A stretch of DNA of 64,000 bases. It comes from Methylococcus sp. Mc7 (GTDB lineage Bacteria; Pseudomonadota; Gammaproteobacteria; Methylococcales; Methylococcaceae). Made by a program: the position numbers and the translations under genes. Of the stretch, positions 53,511-62,469 are shown piece after piece. Below the pieces are notes generated by a model. It was given only the letters and a program-made list of their open reading frames with translations. It ran no database searches and was not told the origin of the DNA. Numbering within the stretch: position 1 is the stretch's first letter; every line of letters starts with the position of its first letter. The stretch covers positions 3,752,501-3,816,500 of the forward strand of contig NZ_CP079095.1 in assembly GCF_019285515.1 (NCBI RefSeq), given 5' to 3'.

Positions 53511-53896
53511 GGATCGATTATCGGGTTTGGAGGTGTTTGGAGGGGATTGTTACGGGTTGCGTTCGAATCTGCGGAAGCCGACAACTCGAGCTGCAACGCG
53601 GCGATCTCGGCACGCAGCGCTTCGTATTCCGCCTCCTTGCGCGCCAGATAGGCGCGGGTGAGGCGGAGCTTCTGCTCGATGCCTTGCGGAGTCAACAAGT
53701 AAAGGTAGCCCAGCTTGCTGTCGTTGCGGCGGAAGTTGCCGGCCTTGATGAGACCTTTTTCCAGCAGCGCCTTGAGGAGGTAGTTGGTCTTTCCCAGGCT
53801 GATGCCGAGCCGCTCGGCGAGCACCCGCTGGCTGATACCCGGAGAATCTTCGAGATTCTTCAGAATCTGCAATTGGGCTTGTTCACGCGGGGTCAT
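53507..53896 (-). CDS. MarR-type EPS-associated transcriptional regulator
   Basis: A 129-residue winged-helix protein. [20 protein letters not shown], then [20 protein letters not shown] is the DNA-binding helix-turn-helix, and [20 protein letters not shown] is the wing and dimer helix. A coiled-coil tail follows. This subgroup (often called EPS-associated MarR family regulators) is found at the head of polysaccharide operons. As the first gene of gmd-fcl and probably of the larger cluster, it may regulate its own operon. Confidence 0.83.
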   Translation of the reverse strand: MTPREQAQLQILKNLEDSPGISQRVLAERLGISLGKTNYLLKALLEKGLIKAGNFRRNDSKLGYLYLLTPQGIEQKLRLTRAYLARKEAEYEALRAEIAALQLELSASADSNATRNNPLQTPPNPIIDP

Positions 53897-53988
53897 GGCT
53901 TCGGCGTATCATCCGTTCAGGCATTGAACGGAGCTTAGCAGCGAAACCGGGTACGTCAACGAAGGAGTGAACCCGCTTTTCATTACCT

Positions 53989-54074
53989 GATTAGCAAGAA
54001 TCTTCAGCCAACCTCGAAAAACTCCGTCATTCCGGCGGGGAAGCCGGAATGACGGCTGAACACTCTTGCTAATC
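53989..54074. repeat. 86-bp nested inverted repeat
   Basis: Outer arms GATTAGCAAGAATCTTCAGCC and GGCTGAACACTCTTGCTAATC (about 19 of 21 match) enclose a perfect inner palindrome, CGTCATTCCGGC / GCCGGAATGACG (54025-54036, 54043-54054). The inner core belongs to the same dispersed family as the element at 48717. It could also act as a bidirectional terminator. Confidence 0.75.
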
Positions 54075-54167
54075 CGGTTTCATTAAGAGTGGGACCGAAG
54101 CGGCGCAACCGGCTGCGTCAATTCCCAATGGGCGAGCAAAAAACAACCTCGAACCAAGGCCGACGGG

Positions 54168-54560
54168 TCAGGGATACATCCCGCGCCATACGGCCGGGTT
54201 CATGGTCCAGTCGAGTCTGAGCTCGGAGGCTTCGACCTGCCAGTCCGCCTGCATCTTTTCGGCCGCGAGCCGGCGGAGACGATCCTGGGCCGCCTGATCG
54301 CCGACATAGACGCAATCGCATTGTTCGTTGTCGGCGTAGAGATAGGTCAGAGTGTCTTTGACCCGGTGGGAGACCAACTGGCGCTGGGGAATCGCATCGA
54401 GATTGGCCTGTTCCTGGGGCGACTGGGCGTAAAAAATCTTGAACCCGGCGGCAGCAAGAAGTTCCTCCACCGTTTCGACTTTTTCATTCGATGCAGCACA
54501 TCCGAGCAAGGCCGCCAGAAGCGGCAACATCGAAAACCGCTCTAAATTTGGGATACACAT
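54168..54560 (-). CDS. Putative lipoprotein, unknown function
   Basis: A 130-residue protein with a lipoprotein signal: MCIPNLERFSMLPLLAALLG followed by Cys21 (lipobox LLGC). The mature part is helical and charged (KVETVEELLAAAGFKIFYAQ), with a CDCVYVGDQAAQDRL motif and a C-terminal NPAVW. It resembles small lipoproteins of unknown role found in Methylococcus-like genomes. A start at the internal Met11 is also possible. It begins right after the Uma2 gene on the same strand. Confidence 0.65.
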   Translation of the reverse strand: MCIPNLERFSMLPLLAALLGCAASNEKVETVEELLAAAGFKIFYAQSPQEQANLDAIPQRQLVSHRVKDTLTYLYADNEQCDCVYVGDQAAQDRLRRLAAEKMQADWQVEASELRLDWTMNPAVWRGMYP

Positions 54561-54561
54561 T

Positions 54562-55131
54562 TCAAGTCCACAACTCTGAAAGCGAAAAAGTCACGGCATC
54601 GAAAGGCGCCAGACAGATCGGATCGTCATCCTTGTAGGTGCCGAGCAACAACCAGGCACCGTCGCGCAGCTCGTATCCTTCGAGGATGCGCGCCTGCGGA
54701 TCGACCAGCCAGGCATGGGCCACGCCGCGGCGGGCGTAGAGCGGCAGCTTGATGGCCCGGTCTTTTTTGGCCGTATGGGGCGAGAGGATTTCGCAGACCC
54801 AGTCGGGCACGACTTCGAAGCGATGGTCCTCGGGCACCGCGGGCATGCGTTCGCGGCGCCAGCCGGCAAGGTCGGGCACGACGACTTCGACGTCGCGGAC
54901 GAAGTGCAGTTCCGGTTCCGGCAAAATCCACCAGCCGCCGGGACCACCGCGGCCTTTTCCGAAAGCCCCTCCCAGCTCAAGGGAAAGACCGATTTCGGCG
55001 AGAGCATGCGGCCCGGCCGGCCGCGGCTGGGTGTAGAGTTCGCCGTCGACGATTTCGCCGACCAGATTGTCTGGCAGCGCCATCAGACGCTCATAAGGCG
55101 TCGGTACGGCAACGGCTTGTGCTTGTCCCAT
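54562..55131 (-). CDS. Uma2 family protein (DUF820 endonuclease-like)
   Basis: A 189-residue protein of the Uma2/DUF820 family with a PD-(D/E)XK-like fold. Visible motifs are GEIVDGELYTQPRPAGPHAL, VVPDLAGWRRERMP, and WVCEILSPHTAKKDRAIKLP (the E-x-x-S-x-x-T-x-x-x-D block). The ATG at 55131 has GGAGGG upstream; sequence before it is not conserved. Uma2 proteins occur in many copies in some bacteria, and their function is unclear despite the nuclease-like core. Confidence 0.85.
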   Translation of the reverse strand: MGQAQAVAVPTPYERLMALPDNLVGEIVDGELYTQPRPAGPHALAEIGLSLELGGAFGKGRGGPGGWWILPEPELHFVRDVEVVVPDLAGWRRERMPAVPEDHRFEVVPDWVCEILSPHTAKKDRAIKLPLYARRGVAHAWLVDPQARILEGYELRDGAWLLLGTYKDDDPICLAPFDAVTFSLSELWT

Positions 55132-55376
55132 GGCTGACGTCCCTCCGGTTGAAGGCAGCACACAGTGTGCCGGCTCGGGTCTGGCGGCGCAATGCGTTCG
55201 CCGGTTTCCCGCGCCTTGCCGTTCAAATACCCCGTATCCATCGGTTCATAGCAACCCCACGCACCCCGGCGGAGGTTTGGAAACCATCGCGACTCCCTGT
55301 CGTTTCAAGCATCTGCCCCATTGGCACGAAATTCGCTTTGCGATGACATCCCTCTCGCCTTTCCCCAGGAATCTCC

Positions 55377-57497
55377 ATGACACTGCTTTTGGCCTATGCC
55401 TCCGTGGTGGCCGCGCTATCTTCGGGTCTGCTGGCGCTGCTGGGGGAACATCGGGCCGCATGGGCGGGCACGGCACGGCGGGCCGCCGGCCTTGTCCGGA
55501 CCCCGATTCCCGCAAACCTCGCGCAGGCGGCCAACCATTCCCGGCGCTTGCCACACGCTTGGCGGCGCCTGGTATTCGCGCTGCTGACCGCGTCCGGCGT
55601 GCTGGCTCTGGCGGCGGGCGGCCTGCAGCTCCATGCCGGCACGGCGGTTTCCGGCCAACTGCCTTTCGGGCTGCCCTGGCTGCAATGGCATGTGCGGTTC
55701 GATACCTTGTCGGCCTTCTTTCTGGTGGTACTCGGCCTGGGCGTCATCGCTGCGGGCGTTTACGGTCCGGGCTACACCCGCCAGTTCGCCGGCCAGTACT
55801 CGTTCGGGGCGCTCGGGCTCTTCACCGGTTTGTTCGTGGCCGGCATGGAAGGCGTCCTGCTCGCCGACGATGCGTATTTTTTCGTGATCGCCTGGGAAGC
55901 GATGACGGTCTCGAGCTATTTCCTGGTGGCCTACCAGCATGAGCATGCCTCGCACCGGCGGGCGGCTTTCCTTTACCTGCTGATGGGCGAGGTGGGCGCC
56001 ATCGCCATCATCCTGGCGTTCGGCGTCCTGGCCGCGGTTTCGCACAGCTTCGCTTTCGACGCCTGGCGGGACGCCCACGTCACGCCGGTCTGGGGAACCG
56101 CTGCCTTCCTGCTGGCCCTGGCCGGGTTCGGGATGAAGGCGGGACTGGTGCCGCTTCACGCCTGGCTGCCGGAAGCCCACCCCGCCGCGCCGGCCCACAT
56201 TTCCGGCCTGATGAGCGGAGTGATGCTGAAGATCGCGGTCTACGGACTGCTGCGTTTCGCGTTCGACCTGCTGGGCGACGTGCAATGGTACTGGGGCGCG
56301 ATCGTGCTGGGCCTCGGAACCGGCTCGGCGGTGCTCGGCATTCTGTACGCGGTGGTACAGAGCGATTTGAAGCGCCTGCTGGCCTACTCGTCGATCGAGA
56401 ACATGGGGATCGTGTTCATGGGGCTGGGCCTTTCCATGGTCTTCATCGGCAAGGGACACGTGCAGCTCGGGCTGACCGGCCTGGCCGCCGCGCTGTATCA
56501 CGTCCTCAACCATTCTCTGTTCAAGAACCTGCTGTTCCTGGCGGCGGGCTCGGTGGTCCACCAGACCCATCAGCACGATCTGGAACGCATGGGCGGCCTG
56601 ATCAAGCGCATGCCGGTCACCGCCGGGCTGTTCCTGTTGGGCTCAGTCGCGATTGCCGGCCTGCCGCCGCTGAATGGCTTCGTCTCGGAGTGGCTGACCT
56701 TTCAGGCGGCCCTGCAGGCGGCGTCGGTCGTCGACAACGGCATCCTGCGCGGCATGGTCTCGGTGGCGGCGGCGATCCTGGCGTTTACCGCCGCGGTGGC
56801 CGCGGCCTGTTTCGTCAAGCTCTACGGCGTCGCCTTCCTGGGCCAGCCGCGCGAGCGGCGCTCGGCCCACGCCCGTGAGGTGTCGCATTCCGGCATGCTG
56901 TGGGCGCCGGGCATGCTGGCCGGCCTCTGCCTGCTGCTGGGAGTGCTGCCGACCTGGGCGCTCGACGCCATGCGCCCCATCACCCGCCAGTTGCTCGGGG
57001 AAACCCTGACCAGCGCCTCCGCCCAGGGCTGGCTGTGGCTGACTCCGGGCGGCGTCGGCACGGCCTCGTACTCGGCGCCGCTGGTGCTGCTGGCGATGAC
57101 GCTGGCCTGGTGGTTTCTGCGCAGGCTCGAGCATCGCGGCCCGGAGGCCGCCGTCCGGCGCGCACCGGCCTGGGATTGCGGCTTCGGGGGCCTGAGCCCC
57201 CGGATGCAGTACACCGCCGCCGCCTTCGCTCAGCCGGTCCGGCGTATCTTCGCGCCGGTGTGGGATACCGTCGAAACCTCGGCCCCGGAAACGGCAGCCG
57301 CCCATCCCTTGCAGGTCACCGCCCTGCGCTACCGGCTGGAGATCGGGGACCGCTCCTGGCGCTGGCTGTACCTGCCGCTGACCCGTGTGGTCGAAGACCT
57401 CGCCCGACGGACCACGCGGATCCAGACCGGGCAGGTGCGGATCTACATCGCGTATTCCTTCGTGACGCTGATCGTTCTCTTGGGAGTCGTAAGCTGA
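55377..57497 (+). CDS. hyfB: Hydrogenase-4-like membrane subunit B (HyfB/NuoL-type antiporter subunit)
   Basis: A 706-residue polytopic membrane protein with about 16 hydrophobic segments. The proton-pumping antiporter fold is shown by FFVIAWEAMTVSSYFLVAYQ (Glu in TM5), GFGMKAGLVPLHAWLPEAHP (Lys in TM7) and LKRLLAYSSIENMGIVFMGL. The C-terminus FDPAFAQ-like region reads TAAAFAQPVRRIFAPVWDT, as in HyfB/HycC proteins. It starts a plus-strand operon of six genes that overlap or nearly touch. It should couple redox chemistry to proton or sodium translocation. Confidence 0.88.
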   Translation: MTLLLAYASVVAALSSGLLALLGEHRAAWAGTARRAAGLVRTPIPANLAQAANHSRRLPHAWRRLVFALLTASGVLALAAGGLQLHAGTAVSGQLPFGLPWLQWHVRFDTLSAFFLVVLGLGVIAAGVYGPGYTRQFAGQYSFGALGLFTGLFVAGMEGVLLADDAYFFVIAWEAMTVSSYFLVAYQHEHASHRRAAFLYLLMGEVGAIAIILAFGVLAAVSHSFAFDAWRDAHVTPVWGTAAFLLALAGFGMKAGLVPLHAWLPEAHPAAPAHISGLMSGVMLKIAVYGLLRFAFDLLGDVQWYWGAIVLGLGTGSAVLGILYAVVQSDLKRLLAYSSIENMGIVFMGLGLSMVFIGKGHVQLGLTGLAAALYHVLNHSLFKNLLFLAAGSVVHQTHQHDLERMGGLIKRMPVTAGLFLLGSVAIAGLPPLNGFVSEWLTFQAALQAASVVDNGILRGMVSVAAAILAFTAAVAAACFVKLYGVAFLGQPRERRSAHAREVSHSGMLWAPGMLAGLCLLLGVLPTWALDAMRPITRQLLGETLTSASAQGWLWLTPGGVGTASYSAPLVLLAMTLAWWFLRRLEHRGPEAAVRRAPAWDCGFGGLSPRMQYTAAAFAQPVRRIFAPVWDTVETSAPETAAAHPLQVTALRYRLEIGDRSWRWLYLPLTRVVEDLARRTTRIQTGQVRIYIAYSFVTLIVLLGVVS

Positions 57498-58435
57498 TGG
57501 ACTGGTTGCTCGCTCTGATCCAGGCCGTGCTGTTCATGCTGCTGGCGCCGCTGTTTTCGGGCTGGCTCAAATGGGTCAAGTGCCTGCTGCAGAACCGCCG
57601 CCCGCCGCCACTGTGGCAGCCCTACCGCGACCTGCGCAAGCTGTTCGGCAAGCGCCCGGTGGTCGCCGAGACGGCGTCCTGGCTGTTTCCGGTTACGCCC
57701 TACGTCGTCTTCTGCACGGCGGCCTTGTCCGGCGCCATCGTGCCATTCTTCGCCGTCGACCTGCCGACGGCGGCCATCGCCGACATGATCGTGCTGGTGG
57801 GCTTCTTCGCCCTGGGCCGGTTCTTCCTGGCCCTGGCGGGGATGGACGTCGGCACCGCCTTCGGCGGCATGGGCTCGTCGCGGGAGATGACCATCGCCTC
57901 GCTGGCGGAGCCGGCCATGCTCATGGCCACCTTCACCCTGGCCCTGACCGCCTCCACCACCAACATTTCCGTCGCCATCGACTATCTGCTGGACACCGGC
58001 CTGGCGCTGCGGCCTTCCTTCCTGTTCGCGCTGGGGGGGCTGCTGCTGGTGGCGGTGGCGGAAACCGGCCGGATCCCCATCGACAACCCGGCGACCCATC
58101 TCGAGTTGACCATGATCCATGAAGCCATGATCCTCGAATACAGCGGCCGCCATCTGGCGCTGATCGAATGGGCCGGCCAGATCCGGCTGATGCTGTACGG
58201 CGTGCTCATCGCCAACATCTTCCTGCCCTGGGGACTGGCCCGCGAATTCACGCCCGAGGCGCTGGGCATCGGGGCCGCGGCCATCGCGACCAAGCTCGGG
58301 GTGCTGGCGATCGTCCTCGCCCTGGCCGAAACCTCGGTGGCGAAGATGCGGCTGTTCCGGGTCCAGGAGTTCCTGGGGTTCGCCTACCTGCTCAGCCTGC
58401 TCGGCATGCTGAGCCACATCATCCTGGAGGTCTAG
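57497..58435 (+). CDS. hyfC: Hydrogenase-4-like membrane subunit C (HyfC/HycD, NuoH-like)
   Basis: A 312-residue NuoH-type subunit with eight hydrophobic segments. LFSGWLKWVKCLLQNRRPPP and PYRDLRKLFGKRPVV form the conserved cytoplasmic loop near the start. GRIPIDNPATHLELTMIHEA is the hallmark Glu-rich loop facing the quinone or hydrogenase module. It overlaps hyfB by 1 bp (TGATG). It anchors the peripheral arm (hyfG, hyfI) to the membrane. Confidence 0.9.
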   Translation: MDWLLALIQAVLFMLLAPLFSGWLKWVKCLLQNRRPPPLWQPYRDLRKLFGKRPVVAETASWLFPVTPYVVFCTAALSGAIVPFFAVDLPTAAIADMIVLVGFFALGRFFLALAGMDVGTAFGGMGSSREMTIASLAEPAMLMATFTLALTASTTNISVAIDYLLDTGLALRPSFLFALGGLLLVAVAETGRIPIDNPATHLELTMIHEAMILEYSGRHLALIEWAGQIRLMLYGVLIANIFLPWGLAREFTPEALGIGAAAIATKLGVLAIVLALAETSVAKMRLFRVQEFLGFAYLLSLLGMLSHIILEV

Positions 58436-58440
58436 GCGTC

Positions 58441-59118
58441 ATGCCCGCTCCGGCTTACTCGATCTACGAACAGGCGATCCTGTTCATCGCCGCCCTGGTG
58501 GTCTTCTCTTCGTTCCTGATGCTGGGCCAGAAGCGCCTGTCCGGCATGATCCATCTGTTCGCGGCCCAGGGCGCCCTGCTGGCCGCCACCACCGCGCTTG
58601 CCGCCTACACCCTGCCCTATCCGCACCTCTACATTTCCGCTCTCATCATCGTGGCGCTGAAAGTCATCCTGATACCGGCGATGCTGCACCGGCTGATCGT
58701 CCGGCTGGCCATGCACCGCGACGCCGAGCCGCTCTACCTGTACGGCTACGTCATGATGACCGCGGCCGCGCTGGTGATGTTCAGCTACTACGTGGTGGAG
58801 CCGATCGAGCACCTCTCCACGCTGGCGACCCGCAACGCCATGGCGGTGAGTTTGGCGGTGGTGCTGCTGGGAATGCTGCTGATGATCACCCGCCGCCAGG
58901 TCGTCACCCACGTGATCGGCTTCATGGCGATCGAAAACGGCCTGTTCTTCGCCGCCGTGGCCTCGACCCAGGGCATGCCGATGGTGGTCGAACTCGGCAT
59001 CGCTTTCGACGTGCTGGTCGCCGCCGTCATCTTCGGCGTGTTCTTCTTCCATATCCGTTCCAGCATCGACTCGCTGGACGTGGACCGGCTGAACCGTCTG
59101 AGCGAGGTGGAACCGTGA
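58441..59118 (+). CDS. hyfE: Hydrogenase-4-like membrane subunit E (HyfE)
   Basis: A 225-residue membrane protein with about seven hydrophobic helices. ITRRQVVTHVIGFMAIENGL and GMPMVVELGIAFDVLVAAVI are typical of HyfE (NuoK-like, with the membrane Glu). The end HIRSSIDSLDVDRLNRL is also typical. It starts 5 bp after hyfC and overlaps hyfF by 4 bp. HyfE occurs in hydrogenase-4 and related complexes but not in hydrogenase-3, which places this complex in the hydrogenase-4 branch. Confidence 0.88.
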   Translation: MPAPAYSIYEQAILFIAALVVFSSFLMLGQKRLSGMIHLFAAQGALLAATTALAAYTLPYPHLYISALIIVALKVILIPAMLHRLIVRLAMHRDAEPLYLYGYVMMTAAALVMFSYYVVEPIEHLSTLATRNAMAVSLAVVLLGMLLMITRRQVVTHVIGFMAIENGLFFAAVASTQGMPMVVELGIAFDVLVAAVIFGVFFFHIRSSIDSLDVDRLNRLSEVEP

Positions 59119-60581
59119 GCGCAGTCTACTGGATTCTGGGCATCCCCTTCGCCGGGATGCTCTATCAGGCCCGGCGCGGCGATGCGCCCGAGGCCGGGCG
59201 GCTCAACACCCGCTTGTGCGGCCTGGTCTTCCTGACTTCGCTGGTGCTGGCGGTCGAGGTGTTGCGCCAGGGCACCATCGAGCTGGCTGACCTGCAGTTC
59301 CGCGTCGATGCCTTCAACGTCTACCTGGTCGTGCTGACCGCCTTCGTCGGAACGACGACGGCGATGTTCTCGGCGCCCTACATGGCCAACGAGCGTGAAC
59401 ACGGGCGGGTGAACGCCGCGCGCATGCGGCTCTACCATGCCATGTACCAGGGCTTCATGCTGACCATGTACCTGGTGCTGACCACCAACAACCTGGGGCT
59501 GATGTGGGTGGCGATGGAAGGCGCGACCCTGGCCACGGTGCTGCTGGTCAGCCTGTACCGCTCCCCGGAATCGATCGAAGCGGCCTGGAAATACTTCATC
59601 CTGTGCGGCGTCGGCATCGCCCAGGCGCTGTTCGGCACCGTGCTGCTCTACTTCGCCGCGGGCCAGGTGGAAGGGATGGGCGAGCACGGACTGCAATGGT
59701 CGGTGCTCTACGCCCATGCCGCCGAACTCAATCCCACGGTCATGAGCATCGCCTTCGTGTTCCTGCTGGTCGGATACGGCACCAAGATCGGGCTGGTGCC
59801 TCTGCACAACTGGCTACCGGACGCCCATTCCGAAGGCCCGACGCCGATGTCGGCCATCCTCTCCGGCCTGCTGCTGAACGACGCGCTGTATGCGGTGGTG
59901 CGCTCCAAGATGCTGGTGGACGGCTCGCTGCAAAGTCCGCTCGCCGGCCGGCTGATGATGGGCTTCGGCCTGCTGTCGTTCCTGGTCGCGGCGCTGTTCC
60001 TGCACCGCCAGCGCGACGTGAAGCGGCTGTTCAGCTATTCCTCGATCGAACACATGGGCATCATGACCTTCGCCTTCGGCCTGGGCGGCCCGCTGGCGAC
60101 CTTCGCGGCCCTGATGCACATGACGGTGCATTCGCTCACCAAGTCGGCGATCTTCGTCACCGTCGGCCATGCCGCGCAGATCGCCCGGACCCAGCGGATC
60201 GAGCACATCCGCGGCCTGATGCGGACCCAGCCCATGGTGGGCTGGGGACTGGTGCTGGGCGTGGTGGCGATCGCGGGGATGCCGCCGTTCGGCGTCTTCA
60301 CCAGCGAATTCCTGGTGCTCACCGCCACCATGCAGGAATTCCCCTGGCTGACGCCGCTCCTGCTGCTGGGGATCGCCATCGCCTTCGCCGGGCTGTTCCG
60401 CCATTTGCATCCCATGGCCTACGGACCGCAACCGGCAGGACAGGCGCCGGTGCAGGCCAACCTCTGGCCGGTGATGGCCCATCTCGCCATCGTCCTGTGG
60501 CTGGGACTCTCGATCCCGGGCGTGCTGGCCGATTGGTTCAGCCAGGCCACGCGGCTGATTGCCGGGAGCGCGCCGCTATGA
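59115..60581 (+). CDS. hyfF: Hydrogenase-4-like membrane subunit F (HyfF, NuoN/L-type)
   Basis: A 488-residue antiporter-like subunit with a GTG start overlapping hyfE (GTGA). Key motifs are NNLGLMWVAMEGATLATVLL (Glu), GYGTKIGLVPLHNWLPDAHS (Lys) and VKRLFSYSSIEHMGIMTFAF. It is the second ion-pumping subunit of the complex; hyfD is absent. Having two antiporter-like subunits (B and F) implies at least two ion channels per complex. Confidence 0.9.
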   Translation: MSAVYWILGIPFAGMLYQARRGDAPEAGRLNTRLCGLVFLTSLVLAVEVLRQGTIELADLQFRVDAFNVYLVVLTAFVGTTTAMFSAPYMANEREHGRVNAARMRLYHAMYQGFMLTMYLVLTTNNLGLMWVAMEGATLATVLLVSLYRSPESIEAAWKYFILCGVGIAQALFGTVLLYFAAGQVEGMGEHGLQWSVLYAHAAELNPTVMSIAFVFLLVGYGTKIGLVPLHNWLPDAHSEGPTPMSAILSGLLLNDALYAVVRSKMLVDGSLQSPLAGRLMMGFGLLSFLVAALFLHRQRDVKRLFSYSSIEHMGIMTFAFGLGGPLATFAALMHMTVHSLTKSAIFVTVGHAAQIARTQRIEHIRGLMRTQPMVGWGLVLGVVAIAGMPPFGVFTSEFLVLTATMQEFPWLTPLLLLGIAIAFAGLFRHLHPMAYGPQPAGQAPVQANLWPVMAHLAIVLWLGLSIPGVLADWFSQATRLIAGSAPL

Positions 60582-62200
60582 GCGCCATCCGAACCGCCGT
60601 CGACGAGGAAAGATTCGTGGTCGCCGAAAGGCTGAGGAGAAAGTTGCAGAGCCTCGGCACGCCGGCATTCTGTCCGGAGGAATCCGAAGCCGGCAGCGTC
60701 GGCCCCGCGCTGCTGTGCCCCATCGGCCCCGACGACTGGGCCCTTGCCGCGGAAGCCGCCGCTGCCCAAGGCTGCCGCTGGGCGGCGGGCTGGGGAGATT
60801 CACAGGGCGAAAGCTGGGTCGTCAACGCCTTGCTGGAAAAATCCGGCGACTATCTGCTGCTCAGAACGGTGCTCCCGCCGGGCCGGAACGACCTGCCCTC
60901 GCAGACGCCTCACTTCCCCGGCGCGGCCCGTCCCGAACGTCATGCGCGGGACCTGCTGGGCCTGGATTTTACCGGCCACCCCGACGGCCGGCGCTGGATC
61001 CGCCATCAGGCCTGGGGTGAACGCGAGTTCCCGTTGCGGCCGGATTTTCCCCTGGCCGGCCATCCGTTGGCCGTCACGGCGCCGGACCGGGGCTATGGGT
61101 TCGCCTCCGCCCACGGCCCCGAGGTGAACGAAATCCCGGTCGGCCCCGTCCATGCCGGCATCATCGAACCGGGGCATTTCAGGTTCCTTGCGGTGGGGGA
61201 AACGGTGCTGAACCTGGAAGAACGCCTCGGGTACGTGCACAAGGGGATCGAAAAACTGGCCGAGGGCCGCGATCCCGAAAGCCTGGCGCGGCTGGCCGGG
61301 CGGGTATCCGGTGACACCGCGGTGGGCCACGCCTGGGCCGCGTGCCAGGCCATGGAGCGCGCGGCCGGCGTCGAGCCGCCGGAGCGCGCCCTGTGGCTGC
61401 GGGCCAGCTTCGCCGAGCGGGAGCGCATCGCCAATCATCTCAACGACATCGGCGCGATCTGCAACGACACGGCCTTCGCCTTCGGCTACTACCAGTTCAG
61501 CCGCCTGCGCGAACTCTGGCTCCGCGACAACCTGCGCTGGTTCGGCCATCGCCTGCTGATGGACCGGATCGTGCCGGGCGGCGTCGCCGTGGACCTGCCG
61601 GAAGAGGCCGCCAGCGGGATGCCGGCCGCCATCGCTGCCTTGCGAAGAGAGCTGGACGAACTGAAGCCGATATTGGACGAAGGCACGATCTTTCAGGACC
61701 GCGTGGTCGGCGCGGGCGTGCTGCCGGAGCGCATCGTCCGCGAACTGGGCTGTCTGGGCTACGTGGCCCGGGCCTGCGGCATCGGCCGCGACGTGCGGGA
61801 GCGGGCGCCGCACGCGCCCTACGATCGGCTGGGGGTCAAAGCCGTCGTCCGCGGCGACGGCGACGTCGCCGCCCGCCTTTACGTCCGCTACGGGGAACTG
61901 CTCGCTTCGCTGGACATCCTCGAGGAATGCCTGCGGCGGATCGAACCGGGGCCGCTGCGGACGGACTGGCACGACCCTTCGGAACATGCCGAGGGGTTGG
62001 GCCTGGTGGAGGGATGGCGCGGCGAAATCGCCACCTACGTGCGTTTCGACGGCACCGGGCACGTCGCCCGCTTCTTCCCCCGCGACCCCAGCGTCTTCAA
62101 CTGGCCGGCCCTGGAGAAACTGATCCTCGGCAATATCGTTCCGGACTTCCCTCTGTGCAACAAGTCGGTCAACGGCTCGTATTCCGGCCACGACCTCTAA
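60578..62200 (+). CDS. hyfG: HyfG/HycE-like large subunit lacking Ni-binding cysteines
   Basis: A 540-residue fusion of a NuoC-like N-terminal part (about 1-180) and a NuoD/HycE-like part. EIPVGPVHAGIIEPGHFRFL and LEERLGYVHKGIEKLAEGRD are clear. In true [NiFe] hydrogenases an R-x-C-G-x-C motif follows; here it reads RVSGDTAVGHA, and the C-terminal D-P-C-x-x-C reads VPDFPLCNKSV. All four Ni ligands are therefore absent or unpaired. The protein belongs with hydrogenase-related (Ehr-type) complexes rather than active hydrogenases. Its TAA stop is the target duplication of the MITE that follows. Confidence 0.87.
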   Translation: MSAIRTAVDEERFVVAERLRRKLQSLGTPAFCPEESEAGSVGPALLCPIGPDDWALAAEAAAAQGCRWAAGWGDSQGESWVVNALLEKSGDYLLLRTVLPPGRNDLPSQTPHFPGAARPERHARDLLGLDFTGHPDGRRWIRHQAWGEREFPLRPDFPLAGHPLAVTAPDRGYGFASAHGPEVNEIPVGPVHAGIIEPGHFRFLAVGETVLNLEERLGYVHKGIEKLAEGRDPESLARLAGRVSGDTAVGHAWAACQAMERAAGVEPPERALWLRASFAERERIANHLNDIGAICNDTAFAFGYYQFSRLRELWLRDNLRWFGHRLLMDRIVPGGVAVDLPEEAASGMPAAIAALRRELDELKPILDEGTIFQDRVVGAGVLPERIVRELGCLGYVARACGIGRDVRERAPHAPYDRLGVKAVVRGDGDVAARLYVRYGELLASLDILEECLRRIEPGPLRTDWHDPSEHAEGLGLVEGWRGEIATYVRFDGTGHVARFFPRDPSVFNWPALEKLILGNIVPDFPLCNKSVNGSYSGHDL

Positions 62201-62456
62201 AAACCTGTCTTGAAAAATCTATTCAAGCAAAGTCAATCAGTTGAAATCAGGAAAATTCTCCGCTCAGGTAGGGTGGATAAGCGTAGCGCATCCACCCCCC
62301 ACGCCGACTCGAAGAGCAGCGGAGCTGACTCGAAGAGCAGCGGAGCTGACTCGAAGAGCGGCGGAGCTGACTCGAAGAGCGGCGGAGCCGAATTTGGCGG
62401 ATGCGCTGCCGCTTATCCGCCCTACGATCCTCCATTTTCTTTTTCAAGACAGACTC
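62201..62456. mobile_element. MITE copy 2, between hyfG and hyfI
   Basis: A 256-bp element equal to the one at 49741 but inverted. Its ends are AAACCTGTCTTGAAAAA and CTTTTTCAAGACAGACTC, flanked by TAA at 62198-62200 and 62457-62459. It carries four copies of the 21-bp unit starting GACTCGAAGAGC (62306-62389), two more than copy 1. It splits an otherwise contiguous operon. Confidence 0.85.
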
Positions 62457-62469
62457 TAAAGCCGTCGCC

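Noticed and set aside
59504-62200. A very long open frame (about 898 codons) that includes hyfG
   Set aside because: Its first 358 codons are the wrong frame of hyfF and read as Arg/Gly/Pro-rich nonsense. The real hyfG starts at the ATG at 60578, overlapping the hyfF stop.
60578-62200. Active [NiFe] hydrogenase (hydrogenase 4)
   Set aside because: The large subunit lacks the paired cysteines at both Ni-binding motifs and no maturation genes are in the window.
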